A stretch of DNA of 64,000 nt, taken from Cerrena zonata. Lineage: Eukaryota; Basidiomycota; Agaricomycetes; Polyporales; Cerrenaceae. The position numbers were made by a program, and so were the translations under genes. Location of the stretch: NCBI GenBank assembly GCA_038087015.1, contig JASBNA010000094.1, forward strand, positions 54,267 through 118,266. The letters run 5' to 3'. Each line of letters opens with the position of its first letter. The stretch's first letter is position 1. Below are positions 1-13,400 of the stretch, piece by piece. Below the pieces are notes generated by a model, which saw only the letters and a list, made by a program, of their open reading frames with translations, was not told the origin of the DNA and searched no databases.

Positions 1-649
1 GGGGAGGGAGAGATTCTATGCCCGACCACCGTAGGTTCAACTTGAACTTCGCAGAAACTCATATTGAGGAATCGATTCATCGTCCTTCTACCGAACCGGA
101 TATAATCAATGTGCAACAGCGCTCCTCCAAGCGTCACTCTTGTCAATCCTGTCTCAGAATGACACTAGCAGCGGTATAGTGACGCTCAACGTTCGCAACA
201 GCCTCAGATGCTGATGCCGTTTACATTCTGCATTTTCATACAGGCCTAGGTCCATCCTATACAAAGAAGCCGTGGTCGCGTATCTGCCACTATATGACGT
301 CCCCTTTACTTTCACACCCAGGCCCAGGACCTTCGATGTAGACTAATATGCACAGGAAGCTCACTCCTACGGTCTGCTAACGCCGTGTTTCCCATTTGTG
401 CAATTGAATCTAAATTTATGGGGGCCTATCTTGCCTTTGGAGACCAAACGTGCATAGCTCACAAAGGAGCGGTGCTTCATGATTGGGGCACCTGATCGGG
501 CGCAAGTCACCCTGAAGGCAACTGCGCACGATGGGCATACATGCCGTGTCCAACGTGGATTTATATATAAGTACTCGACAGGGATGTCTGGATAGACACT
601 TCTTCGCCCTTGCTTTCTTCTTTGTCTCTTTCATTTATTACAGTTCACA
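1..649. other. Intergenic left edge
   Basis: I see no convincing coding exon here. The only short ORF, on the minus strand near 416-634, has no recognisable domain and overlaps the promoter of the next gene. The right end holds the core promoter of the Ser/Thr-rich gene that starts at 650. Confidence 0.5.
564..571 (+). promoter_or_regulatory. TATA box of Ser/Thr-rich gene 1
   Basis: The octamer TATATAAG lies about 80 bp upstream of the ATG at 650. The same octamer recurs 80-98 bp upstream of three other Ser/Thr-rich genes in this window (minus-strand genes starting at 3643, 12319 and 14106), which supports a shared core promoter. Confidence 0.7.
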
Positions 650-1479
650 ATGAAGTCCTTCACTTCCGTTATGTTTTCCTTGATCGTGGCGTCAAGCTAT
701 GTTTTGGCTGCTCCTCAGGCGGAGTAAGTTTCCTTTTCCCAAAAAGATTACAACACACACTAATTGTACCATGTTACAGAACCTCCTCTGCGGTCACTTC
801 CACTTTAGTGACCTCGTCAGTTGCTACTGACACTGTGGAGCCAACGTCCTCAGAAGCTACTGCCACAGTGATACCGTCGTCCTCAGAGGCCACCGGTGTG
901 ACTACATTCCTTTCCAGCTCAGTCTCAGTGCTCCCAACAGGATCCGTATGTAGTGGCACTGCAGGCCAAACAGTCACCGTGACCATCACCGGTGGTTCTG
1001 GGGCTACATCCTCACGGGCTGCATCGTCCTCTCGAGCCACTGGCACCATTGTGACGACGAGTAGCGCTGCTTCCTCAACAGACATCGAAGGCAGCGTCAC
1101 TATCGCCACCACGGAAGTCACCTCTTCCAGTTCCATCGATGACTCCGAGACATTATCCTCCAGTTTGTCCGAGCTTGCCCGCAGACAAGTCTCATCAGCT
1201 CGTCCTAGTGCATCCCTATCCTCATCCATCGTGGTCACCAGCTCTCAACCCCAGTCTACCTCTGTAGATGCATGCGGCGTTACCACGGTCTTTGTTACCG
1301 CCTCCGGTGGGAGTACTATCAAGCCCACCGGTACTCAATCGACTTCACCCTCCCCCACCAGTTCCGGCAACAATGGGAACGGTAACGGTAACGGTGCAGT
1401 CTCTGCTGTTCAGGGCGGTTTGACGAAGTACGGTGTTGCGTTTGGTGCCCTCGCTGGAGCGGTTATGATGTTCGCTTAG
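650..1479 (+). CDS. Secreted Ser/Thr-rich protein, predicted GPI-anchored
   Basis: Two exons, 650-723 and 780-1479, are joined by a 56-nt GT-AG intron (GTAAGT donor, ACAG acceptor) and encode 257 residues. Exon 1 is almost exactly a signal peptide: MKSFTSVMFSLIVASSYVLA followed by APQAE. The mature part is dominated by Ser, Thr, Val and Ala, as expected for heavy O-mannosylation, with no catalytic domain. The C-terminus has a small-residue Asn/Gly stretch (GNGNGNGA) and then a hydrophobic tail ending AGAVMMFA, which fits a GPI-attachment signal. It probably sits at the plasma membrane or in the cell wall. The ATG at 650 is chosen because it gives the signal peptide and keeps the frame across the splice; the longer unspliced reading does neither. 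Its exact role is unknown. Confidence 0.8.
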
Positions 1480-2328
1480 GTGGTTGGAGAGGGGCACGGG
1501 GCTCGTTAAAAGGATATTCGAACTATCTTCATTCATGCGATCGGACAACTTTCAATTTTATCATACGGACCTTTTTCCAATAGTAGACATTGTTTTGTGA
1601 TGGTTTTTATGGTGCAGTTTGTCGAGGAGTTACGATACAATATTATCTTGCGTCGTTGTTCCTGAAGCTCACTGAGTAAGTCGTTAGCATCGTCCCAGAG
1701 TGACATTTCTCCAAAAAAAATACCTTTCGGTTTAGAAAGACAACATCGTTGTAAAGATGATTGACTAACGCCGATGACCCCATACTCACCATCCTACTTT
1801 ATGGGGCTGTTTCGCTGCATACTCAAACCCTCCGATCAAAATGATGCCTCATTTGATTCACTTTCAAGTTCAAATTCAAGTTAACTGTTCGACGTTTACA
1901 TAACTACCGCATTGTTACCATTATTTCAACACTCAGGTTGGTATCAATTCAAACATCACAATCCGCCCATATTTCAGTCATGAGCGGATGGATCACACTA
2001 CACACTACCTGGGCCATACAAAAACGCTCAAAGCCTGTTTACTTGACGTAAGAAATCTCCATTCGATTACTCTGTTCCCTCGCCCAATATGTGCCTACTA
2101 AGACACTGTATTATGGGCTCGGGTACTCGTGGGCACAAGCGATGCGCCCATTACGCTTCGAGAATCATTACAATGCTGCTGAGAATTTTGACCCTGACGT
2201 TTCATCCTGAGTGTGCCTAGCAATATGTAGGGAGCTGATCATATAAAGAGGCAGCGACACCGTACCCAGATCGTCAGTAGCTCCCAGTTGAACATTATCA
2301 ACTGCCAGCGACAACCCTGCTATCCACT
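1480..2328. other. Intergenic
   Basis: Non-coding as far as I can see. It holds the 3' region of the gene ending at 1479 and the promoter of the small gene at 2329. No RNA gene or mobile element is recognisable. Confidence 0.5.
2242..2248 (+). promoter_or_regulatory. TATA box of small secreted gene
   Basis: TATAAAG lies about 85 bp upstream of the ATG at 2329, the same spacing as the TATATAAG boxes of the related genes nearby. Confidence 0.6.
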
Positions 2329-2575
2329 ATGGCATTCCGAGTCGCCTCTCTTGCTGTCTACCTTTTTGTCGCTTTCATCAGTCTTACCGCGGTACCTGCG
2401 TACGTGTCCATACAAACTTTACCTTCATTCAGTAGTACTACGTTACTAAGACTCCGACTCCACGTATTATAGAGTGACCTCGTCTGAAAATCCTACGACG
2501 ACAGTCAGCGAGCCGATCATCGTCACCCTCACCGAGTCAGCTTCTACCATTTTTGATGCGTTCCCCACCGACTAG
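2329..2575 (+). CDS. Small secreted Thr/Ser-rich peptide (57 aa)
   Basis: Exons 2329-2399 and 2473-2575 flank a 73-nt intron (GTACGT donor, TATAG acceptor) and encode 57 residues. Exon 1 is a signal peptide, MAFRVASLAVYLFVAFISLT, ending in AVPA. The splice is in phase 2 within an Ala codon, exactly as in the three minus-strand Ser/Thr-rich genes at 2.9-3.6, 11.3-12.3 and 13.4-14.1 kb. The mature peptide is only about 33 residues, begins VTSSENPTTT and has no GPI tail or repeats. The matching promoter and exon architecture suggest a real short member of the family, or a truncated copy that stops early. The mature part alone is too small to assign a function. Confidence 0.55.
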
Positions 2576-2889
2576 GTTCAGAAAACGTTTTCCATAGAGG
2601 GGCTTCTACTTAGTCTATTGCGTCGTGGCTCGACGCTCATGGTAAATTTGGGAGATGGATAGAGAATATGTGAGCAGTGCAGGTTCTTGTATGCGTCTTG
2701 AAGGGTGACATTGTCTTACCACTCATATTCATCGTATTTCTATTTGGGTTTCTTCCGGTGATATCTAAAAGCGTTCACTCCACCATACGAAGTGTGAGAA
2801 ATTCTGCATGAGTTACTGCGTAAATTCAAAATGAGCTACATAAATAATTGGATGAATATGTATCTCTCTCTCTTGACCTACTCATCCCT
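2576..2889. other. Intergenic between convergent genes
   Basis: A short spacer between the small secreted gene and the minus-strand gene ending at 2890. Nothing is recognised beyond expected 3' untranslated sequence. Confidence 0.5.
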
Positions 2890-3643
2890 CTAAGCCACGA
2901 AAATCATCCCTAAAGCCCCAGCTAAGAATGTAAAGACACCGCCCACAGCAAAGGGGTGTGTCACGACAGCGGCGCCTTTATTATCGTTGCTCACCAGTTT
3001 CTGTGAGTTTGGAGTGATGGAAGGCGTGGATACTGCAGTGGGGCTACCCTTGAGGGTGGTATAAACGACTACACCACACGCTGGTGAAGAATGGCCAGTG
3101 GTCGTAGGCAACAGCGTTGTTGTTCCATCTTGAACTAGTACCGTTGAAGTAGTCTCGTCTGACACGACAAACGTGTAAGTGACCTCCGGTTCGCCTGCTG
3201 TGCAGGATGGTGCGGCTGTCGAACGTGGGACTGTGCTCGTGTCCAAGAAGTTCGTGGAAGTAGAGACCTGCGGTTGACCGGTAGGACTACCATGGAGGGT
3301 GGTGAAGACAACTGTGCCGCAAGGCGGGATGGAATGGCCAGTGGTGGCGGGTAAAATGGTTGTAGTTCCATCCTGAACTGTCACGGTGGAGGTTTTGTCG
3401 TCATCCGGCGAGATCACAAACGTATACGTGACCTGGTCATCACCAGCAGTGCAACTCGGCGCGGTCGTGGAACGGGGGATGGTACTAGTATCTAAGAAAG
3501 AGGTGGTGGTAGTGACGGCCCTAAGATTTAACTGAGTCAATATGGATGTGAGATGAAAAAAAGTACTTGTAAACATACGCTTGAGTACGGCTGAGAACAC
3601 TAGCGAGAACAGCGAGCAAGGCGAGGCTCGTGAATTGGCGCAT
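2890..3643 (-). CDS. Secreted Thr-rich repeat protein, predicted GPI-anchored
   Basis: Exon 1 (3643-3579) encodes the signal peptide MRQFTSLALLAVLASVLSRT plus QA. A 58-nt intron (3521-3578) follows in phase 2 inside an Ala codon, then exon 2 (3520-2890); the total is 231 residues. The mature protein contains two tandem copies of a roughly 75-residue module. Each copy has TSTxPRSTxAPSCTAG, a VTYTFV strand, VQDGTTT, a TTGHS turn, a Cys and a TTLxGSPT end. The two Cys per module suggest an internal disulphide. The C-terminal hydrophobic segment (FTFLAGALGMIFVA) fits a GPI signal. This is a cell-wall or surface protein of unknown role. The in-frame ATG at 3600 is rejected because it lies upstream of the splice in intronic sequence and lacks a signal peptide. 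Confidence 0.8.
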
Positions 3644-3724
3644 AATGGAACAGTTGGTTGCGAGGATAGCTAACTTGAAAAGAGTGACTTGGGGTGTTTA
3701 AAGAATGAGTACGAACATCTCGAG

Positions 3725-3732
3725 CTTATATA
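3725..3732 (-). promoter_or_regulatory. TATA box of minus-strand gene at 3643
   Basis: TATATAAG on the minus strand, 82-89 bp upstream of the ATG at 3643. Confidence 0.65.
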
Positions 3733-4051
3733 GAAGTAAAGAAACCGTAATTCCATGGTAAGTCCTCCCATAGGTCCACCCGCATCGGCACCTTAGAGTG
3801 CAACTAGGTGCTACAGACGCAAAAGGCAGAAGATCATCATGGTGATAGGCTGCCAAGCCGCTTCTTGGGTTGTATAGTGGACTAGCATGCATTATTGTAA
3901 ACAAGAATCGGGGATCATACATAAAACATTACGAAACTAATAAAAACATTAGTATAGCAAATAGAAAAATCGGCATAGTTCTCACCGTTACACTATCGTT
4001 ATGCGAGCATATAGCACATAGCACCTGGGATACACAGTAAAATAGTTCAGA

Positions 4052-7000
4052 TTAAGGACCAGCGTTCGGGCTGGCTCTACCGTTTTTGTTTTTATCGGGA
4101 GGGACCATGCCGAACAGCTGAAGAAGTACGGTCAATATCAGCCGTATTCAGCAGAGGTATATGATTACTTACTGCTTTGAGCTGTTTCACGCTCAACTTG
4201 TGTAGTTTGATACCACCGCCTTCGCCAAGGGCAGCATCAGATAGACCCATCTTTGTCTCTTGCAACCGCAACATACTAATCGATTTGTAAGTCGCCGAGA
4301 TTGTCGGAGAGAGTAAGGCATACTCACCGTTCCTCGATGGTATGACGAACGACTAATCGTTTGACGGTCACATCCTTTTCTTGACCGAGACGATGCACAC
4401 GATCATACGCTTGAGATTCTGACGCGTAGTTCCATGACAGGTCCATACTATCAAAATGTCAGTGCACTCGCTTGCTATTGAGTCCATAAAGTTGCCATAC
4501 TTGACGATGTGGTTCGCAGATACCAAGTTCAATCCTACACCACCACTCTTTGTACTAGAAACGATGTCAGCATATGTAGTCATTCTCTTTAGAAAGACCA
4601 ACCTAATCAGAATAACCTTAGGTCCGCCTGGTTTCCTAAATCTCGCGAGTACGGCCTCACGGGCTTCACGAGTCATTTTGCCATCGTATCGAAGGCTTTG
4701 GATTCCATAACGAGCGAATAATGTCTCTATCAAGTCCAACATGCTTGTCCCTGAGGTAACATGAGAGAGAGTATTTTGAGGAAAATATTGATATCCACCT
4801 ACATTGTGAGTAGACGATAGATTTGTCTCCAGCAGCTTCCCATTCTTTGAGGTAGTCAATCATAGCCAACATCTTGGCACTGGGTTCCATATCATTGTCA
4901 CCCTTACGCCAGATACTGACCAGTTCGGCGTTCAGCTCCCCAGGAGCTGCAACAGGGCGCCTAGTTGTACCGGTCTCTTTCTTCACAGCCGCTTTTTTCT
5001 TGTATTTGGCAATAGTAAGATTGAGAGACTCCTATAGATCCCGGTGAATAATGTTTAATATTTCTGGGATAGATGGAGGCAACTTACATTTCCTTCCTCC
5101 TCGTCATCGCTGATAATCACGTTCTTTTTCAGCTTGGCCTTCGGGGAGGTCTTGGTGAACAAATTAGCAATGTCGGGAAGCTCGTCTTCGGAACTACTGA
5201 GTTCTATGATCTCTTCTAACGACTTGATCTTGGGCTTCTTATCGAGTTGGGTCTTAACAGGTGCTGGACTGGAACGGGAGGCAAACCGTGAAGAACTAGG
5301 TTTCGGTGTGTTTCGCCTCGTTGCATTCCTGAATTCGTCTTCTGAGGGCTCAAAAGCTGAGGATTTAAACACACGAGGTGCGCGTAGATCATTCATTGTT
5401 TTGCACTTTGGACAAGGACGTAATCCCTTCGTGATCGCAGCTTCGTAATCCTTCTCCACTTGCAAAGTTGACTTCTCGTCGCCTTCCGCACTGTGAACCC
5501 AATTGGTCAAATCCTGGATATATTGCAGGAAAAATAAAGTATACGAACAAGATACCATCATGGCTAGGAGGTGCATTTCGCATCTCGAGCAAACATTCTA
5601 AAACAATGGTAAGTAATCTCAAAAAATGCTCTACAAATTGTGGTACCGACCGAAGCAGACTTCATGGCTACATGCAAGAACATTACCGCTATCGTTTACG
5701 AACACTAGCGAAGTAGAGCTTAGACAGGGCCAAATGGTCATAAATATGTATACGCACTTTCACCACAATTAGCACAGACAGCATCATCAACTTCCTCGTC
5801 ATCCATAGCGCGTTTTAGGAATTTCTCCTTGATCTAAAAAGTGTGTTCAGCTATATTATTCGAAAGCAAAAATCACAAACACAAACCTTGTTGACCCACA
5901 GAATGCCCATTGTCTTTAGTGCCCTAGCGAGCTCTTTTTCTTGGTCGCCTGCCAGGAGCATAGTGGGGTCTTCGAATTGATCGGCTTCGCTCTGGTAATG
6001 ACTGTATGAAATTGACATGACAGTGTGGTAACGATATATTGACTGACCAAAATCAGATACGGATGGCAGCAAACTTGTCGAAGGCGAAGAATCAGTACGA
6101 GAATGAATTCAGAGCTGCACGAACGATCAGTTCCAGATGTTTAGATAGGGACCAATACACCAACTTTTTGTGAACAGTATTCTCTTTGATGAATTTGTTG
6201 ATACGATTTTGAGCTCGAGTCTCGAAGCCGTCGTAGATCTGACGGAGAACATGAATAATTTTGAAGGCACTGGCGTATGGTGACTCACCTCGCGCTCATC
6301 CTGCGAGAAGTCTATTGTCACAATTTCAATGTCTTTCGAAGGAAGTTCTAGAATCGGGCGGCCTTCCTGTTACCAACAAATATGACTATTAGGTATTTCG
6401 CTAAGCTGATCAGAAAGTAGACTCTTACTAGTTCTGAGTTCTTTGTTCTCCGTATCATAAGTGGTTTCAAGACTTCTTGAGCACGTAATCCTACACACAT
6501 ATCACGATGAGTATCTTGCCTGATTGAGTGAGGGAATATAGGAAGGCGAACCAGCGAGAGGCGCGTCTTCCAATTGCACCTTTCCAATGAAACGATTAAA
6601 ATCGTCCCAATCACTAAACGACGGTCAGTCATTTTTGAGTTAGTTGGTAGCGACTTTGGAAACTGACTTGAAAGGGCGGAAATGTCCAAATCGAAGGAGA
6701 CCGTAGATATCGGCTCTAGGTGTGAGGGTAAGTTCAACGAACATTTTTGAGATGGAGCCTTGTCCTACAATGTATTTGTAACTGGAGTTCCCGTGAGACA
6801 CCACCTGTACTTGGCTCGTAACATGGCCACTGCCTTGCTGGCTTTGGTTGCCCTAGTGATCATACTGAGCTACAATCCCAGCAGAGCACTCGATAGATTT
6901 ACCTATTTCGAATAAACTGCGCTTCGTCATTGATGACCCGATACCACTTGACTCGTGCAGTGACACCACTGCAATAACCTGAGGTCAAAGTTTGTATATA

Positions 7001-8202
7001 ATAAGAATCTGAGACCTTACCCATGCACTGATAGCCACTTGTAAACATCGTCTGGTTCGTTTTCTCCTACTGGAATTGCGAAGTCCATGATGAGAGTGTG
7101 ATAAGTGGTAATGATAACCTGTAGTAAAGTACGTTGGCTTATGGCGATGCAATAGAGGAACATAACCTACATCCCATTTCCGAAATTCGTCCACAGTCTT
7201 CAGTTTATCCTTGCCATGGTGGATATGAACTGAGAATATCTCGTTCGTTTTGCTCAATAGTTCTTCCTTCCACTGAAGCAAGAGAGCAGCAGGTACCACG
7301 ATCAACGTTGTACGAGCCGTGTCTTCTTCAGTCGGTTGGTTGATGCACATTGTTGCAATCATTTGAACCGTCTTGCCGAGACCCATATCATCGCTACATG
7401 AAATACTTCAGTAACAAACCTTCGACGACCGTCAAGAACTTGCTCACGCTAGAATTCCTCCTTTGTGCGGTGTATTGCGTTCTTGGCTGACCATCCAGGA
7501 AACGCCAATAGCTTGGTGGGGTAGCAGACGAACTTCCATACCCGGCAGAAGGTCTTGCTTGCTGTATGATTCAAAGGTTCACATTCATTTACAAGAAAGA
7601 CAAGACTGCGGAACATACTCGTGTAGGCCGAGACTTTCCATAGCTTTCTGGACGGTAGTCCCGGAATTATTCTCGATACTTTTGGTTACAAAGTCCGCCA
7701 GTCTAACAAGAGCGACATTGAATATTTGCATATCATGGCCAACATATTATGGGAAGCGTACCGCATTTGTTGATCAGGGCCACCGCGATCGAACGGAATC
7801 AAAGGAGACTCCTTGTCGTAGTTCAGTCTGAAATCTTGGCGGAGATGATCTAAAGCTGGTATATGTGGAGGTACAATTGGTGCATCCTCATCCATATCTT
7901 CGTCGTCTGCAAGATAATTCTTTCATGAAAGCCACTGCAATGATAATTGTAAGCTTACCTTCATCAACTGGGCTCGAGGGGTTCCCTGAAAGGGTAGTAC
8001 CTGGCCCAGAAAGCCCCAAAGCTCGCTTCTTCTGGCTCCAATTTGATCCTCCAGCTCTCATGAGTAAGTCTTCTTGCGAACCATTGCTGTTCGTCCTCTT
8101 AATTCCGCCAAGCTGTATGGGAACGAGTGGTTCATCGGTTCCATCTAATGCAGCAAGTAACCTAGAAGCCTTCTTTATGGTTTTCGGTGTAGCTGGGGCC
8201 AT
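4052..8202 (-). CDS. SNF2-family ATPase with inserted RING finger (Rad5/Rad16/ULS1-like)
   Basis: A multi-exon gene with many 50-60 nt introns. The N-terminus ([20 protein letters not shown]) is basic and Ser-rich. The ATPase motifs appear in order: Walker A DDMGLGKT near 7380, DEAQ ([12 protein letters not shown]) near 6930, and motif [13 protein letters not shown] near 6810. Between the helicase lobes is a C3HC4 RING: CANC near 5770, CSHEVC near 5670, CSRC near 5590 and CPKC near 5410. A Ser/acidic-rich linker and the C-terminal lobe follow, with [14 protein letters not shown] and [10 protein letters not shown]. The last exon reads LFGMVPPDK and stops at 4052 after a 55-nt intron (4118-4172). 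SNF2 proteins with an inserted RING act as DNA translocases and ubiquitin or STUbL-type ligases in DNA repair. No HIRAN domain is visible, so Rad16/ULS1-like fits better than Rad5. The start at 8202 gives the longest sensible N-terminus. Confidence 0.85.
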
Positions 8203-8438
8203 CTCGACCCTAAATGGAGAGAAATGTTGTAGCAGCGGTTAAAGAATAAAGTAAAGTACAGCAACGACTCCTGCCTGCGATACTAATTACGGGCGCTAAT
8301 ATTTAATATCACTCTTTGCTTCGGATTTACACTCTTATATTGCTTAAAGCTTCATGCTACATTGAATTACTTCTCCAAGTCAACATAAACAGTACAAGTA
8401 TCCTACAAGAGTCATGTTATCTCGAACCTAAAGGATAA

Positions 8439-8467
8439 ACGCGTCAGAGTCGCGATTCATGACGCGT
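8439..8467 (-). promoter_or_regulatory. Two MCB-like ACGCGT boxes upstream of the SNF2/RING gene
   Basis: ACGCGT occurs at 8439-8444 and again at 8462-8467, about 240-260 bp upstream of the ATG at 8202, with a nearby GCGCGTCACGC. In yeasts ACGCGT is the binding site of the MBF factor, which drives G1/S expression of DNA replication and repair genes. The match to a DNA-repair-type gene is suggestive only. Confidence 0.4.
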
Positions 8468-8568
8468 GCCACAAGCGCGTCACGCAGTAGCTACCCGAGT
8501 CGCGTACACTTATAGTTCGGCAATTCAAAAATCGAACTTCGAGAACAAACTTTCGACGGGTATGGCAA

Positions 8569-10227
<1,659 letters not shown>

Positions 10228-11266
10228 CTTGAGTCAAAGTATTCGAGAGGTTCTAACGTTTGATGAGATGCAGCAGGTATCTTGCGCTATTCTTCATGGT
10301 ACGCTGCCCTTTTATACCTCGTATTTCTAACTATTATTGTAATCCTCCTCCTGCAATCGGAGGTTACCTGCCGAATAAGTTCTGTTTATCCCGAACGGGA
10401 TCCGCGTGTGAGATCACGGTAATGACGGCTATGATTTTTGAGGTGCCGAATGAAGTGCGTATGTGGATTGCTGTAAGCTGTCATTTATAATGAATGGGCG
10501 AGGTATATTTTTGGAACCCCAACTTACCAGTGAACAGGGCTTTAAAGATCACGAAGGCATTTGTTGCACCAATTGAGGAAGTTATGGATGTCAGTGTGAT
10601 AATGTGTCTTTTCCGAACCGATGGACTCGGGAAATAGTACCTACGAACTTCGTTGAAACTTGTTACGAGGAATAATCATGTGTTTCCAAGTTGCAAAGAT
10701 AACTGTATGCCTGAGTCACCGCAGTCACCGCAGTCAGTAGTTAAACAAGAACAGTTTTTTTGCCAGTGGCAGATATCATCCCACCGTCAGATTCGAAGGA
10801 AGCTTTAAGTAAGGACGGGACGGTTGGAAATCGCATTCAGCACGATGCTCAATCCCAGCCTGCGTAGGATAACAGAGACCATGTTGTTGTGGTAGTGTAA
10901 GTAGATCGTTGTGGACGACCGTGGGTATCAGCTCTGTCGGGCGGAGAATGAATTCTAATCACCGTGCCTACGCGTTTCAGAAAACCTTGAGGTTGAACTT
11001 GAATGAAATAGATAAACTCTTAATCGTGACGTTGATACCCAGGTTAACACACTCTGCATCCTTGAATAAGGGCACTTAAAAAATCATATTAACGATCGTG
11101 AACATTGACAAAAAACTTTAAACCATTAATGAGTCCGAACGAAGTAAAAGAAATAGACGTCCTTATTTGTAACCAGTAGCTACTGAAAATCTCGATGGTT
11201 TTCATACATCAACTATTCTGCCAAAGACATATCTCCCACTGGCATAAACGAGTGCAACGTGACTTC
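10228..11266. other. Intergenic, about 1 kb
   Basis: This holds the promoter of the AKR gene (start 10227) and the 3' flank of the Ser-rich gene ending at 11267. A short direct repeat of TCACCGCAG lies near 10720. The ORF at 10260-10490 has no recognisable domain and I consider it chance. Confidence 0.45.
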
Positions 11267-12319
11267 TTAAGCACTAGAGGAAGGTGTGGACGAAACAACC
11301 TCGGATGCACTGGGAGCGGATGAGACGACGGTGGAAGGGCTAGGGGCCGACGAAACAACAGTGGAGGGGCTGGGGGCAGAAGACGCAATCGAAGAGGCAC
11401 TGGGGGCAGATGAGACGATGCCTGAGGCACTAGGAACTGAAGAAACAACTCCAGACGCGCTAGGAACAGAAGATACTATGAAGGATGAGCTGGGGGTTGG
11501 GGTGACGACGACGGTACTGAAGATCCCGGATGGGTTAGTATAGAGTTGTGAGGTCGGGGCAGTAGTAACGACAATACTACTGCGGGATAAAGTAGGGGAA
11601 ATGGTGACAATGCTACTGCTGGCGACGGAACTCACCGCGCCACCTCCGGTGCTGGGGATAGCAGTAGCGATCGGGCAGACATAGCTAGTGACCGTAACGG
11701 TGACAGTAGCAGGGTGTCCGTGATGTCCAGTACCGTGGGGTAAAAACGAGGAGGAAACCGCACTGCTGAACGAAGGGTGGGCTGGTGCCTTGGATGTGAC
11801 ACTAACGATCGTTCCAGTGGGGAAGGTCGAAGACACCCCGCTAGATGTGATGTGGTCACCACAATCGGTGGTAGTTGGGAAGGCGACACTGCTGTTTGAG
11901 GGGAAGAATGAAGAAATGATGCTGGTGGGACTTGTGACAGTAGCAGCGGACGAAGGGATGGCAGCGCTGCTCCCGGTGGCCGCGGCGGAGGATACAGCGC
12001 TGCTCCCGGTGGCCGCGACGGAGGATACAGCACTGCTCACAGTCGTAGGGGCTGAAGAAGCGACTGCACTACTCTCAGTCACGATTATCGAAGAGAAAAT
12101 CGCGCTGCTTCCGGTAGCTGCGGCTGAGGAAGCAATTGCGCTACTGAACGCTGAAGAGAATATCACGCTGCTTGCTGTGGGTGCCTCGGAAGATATGATG
12201 CTAGAAAGAATAATGTTTAGGACAGTAGACCAACGATGAGAGATTCTTACTCACGCAGGAACTGCGGCAACAACCTGTACAAATGCAGCAAGGGTAGCGA
12301 AGGCAATAGAGAACTGCAT
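11267..12319 (-). CDS. Secreted Ser/Ala-rich repeat protein without GPI tail
   Basis: Exon 1 (12319-12255) encodes a signal peptide, MQFSIAFATLAAFVQVVAAV, ending PA. A 54-nt intron (12201-12254) splices in phase 2 in the Ala codon to exon 2 (12200-11267), giving 332 residues. The mature protein is mostly Ser, Ala, Val and Thr, with repeated AATGSSA units near the N-terminus and a central region containing TVTVTVTSYVCP. It ends in seven 10-residue repeats (type SSAPSASxVV) and stops directly after TPSSSA. No hydrophobic C-terminus is present, so the protein is probably secreted or wall-trapped rather than GPI-anchored. The central HGTGHHGHPATVTVTVT segment corresponds to PQGTGGPDTVTVTVTRNVCP in the neighbouring gene, showing common origin. 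Long antisense ORFs here are shadows of biased codon use. Confidence 0.75.
11270..11473 (-). repeat. Coding minisatellite, about 30 nt x 7
   Basis: The last 68 codons are seven imperfect tandem copies of a 10-codon unit (SSAPSASxVV type). Two adjacent units are identical at protein level (SSAPSPSTVV), consistent with recent unit duplication. Confidence 0.8.
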
Positions 12320-12400
12320 TATGGAGAACAGTAAAATCTTTGAAGTAGAACGAAATAGATAGAAACTGTGCTCTGAGGAGTGGACAGGAGAAGACCACTT

Positions 12401-12408
12401 CTTATATA
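12401..12408 (-). promoter_or_regulatory. TATA box of minus-strand gene at 12319
   Basis: TATATAAG on the minus strand, 82-89 bp upstream of the ATG at 12319, identical in sequence and position to the box of the gene at 3643. Confidence 0.65.
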
Positions 12409-13400
12409 TGCATGAGCAGCGCTATTGCGGAATGTTCGCTTACTTTAACCCACACAGCTATACTCACCATATCCACCATTCCACAATTTAGTGCACGGAT
12501 ATCGAAATTACTAACACGGCGACTCGTAAAGCGTCAAATAGTGCCGCCAGACTGCGGTCTGTTGCCCGTGTTAGCTACGGTCTGCACTAACCGTTTACTT
12601 ACACTGTGAACCAAGAATAGGTCTGACCAATTCGAAGCACTATGAGGCCGGTTGCGGCATTAGTATGTGTGAAGGCGTGTTCGTATTCAATGAATGAAGT
12701 TTAACTTTATAAAGTGTTGGGGACATACCAAGTCTTGTGGATCTGAACCTTTCCGATGCGGTGTAAGAAGAACGTCAGTGATGCATCCGAGGATTCGGAG
12801 TCGACTGCGCTGGTGTCACAGTGCTCCACTGTTTCCCAAATCTGTACAGAATGCGGTGAGTACTATAATATACTCCAAACGGTGTTTACTCACTTCGACT
12901 ATGTAGAATGACACGATTTCGGTAACATCTGTCAAACATGGGACCGCATCAAATGCGAAGCGCAACAGACAGTACAGATTACAACCATCTCGTCTAAATG
13001 CATGATGATCGCCGAAGACCAAGAAGGTTAACGAACCTGGCGTCAATTCCTTACGAAATTCGCCGCGAGTTTGAATATATGGATGTGGTTCTTTCGGGAT
13101 CTAGCTCTGATGCTTGTGTTTGCCCAAGATCTCCAAGGGAGAAAATTATTGGAGTTGTCCCGTCATGTTTGTTAGAATTAGGACGGTCTGGTCTGATGCT
13201 CAGCAATGAAAATCCATTAGCCAAAAGCACATTCAAAGTAAACGTATAAACGAGCGACAACCACTCCTAGCATAACTGCTAAAACTGAAATATGAAAATC
13301 AATCCTGGAAAATGGAAATGAAGGATTTAGTGTGTCCGCCACAAACACCCGTTGCCACGTCAAGACGTGCCACCCATAGCAAAGCAAACTGTGCAGCCAC
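12409..13400. other. Intergenic, about 1 kb
   Basis: No convincing gene. Overlapping ORFs near 12694-13260 on both strands lack domains, and no splice pattern makes a better protein. The left end is the promoter of the gene at 12319. Confidence 0.45.

Noticed and set aside
774..1238. Long antisense ORF inside Ser/Thr-rich gene 1 (also 11286-11543 and 11790-12239 opposite the gene at 11267-12319)
   Set aside because: Shadow of Ser/Thr/Ala-rich codon use; no signal peptide, splice sites or domain on that strand, and the sense genes are well supported.
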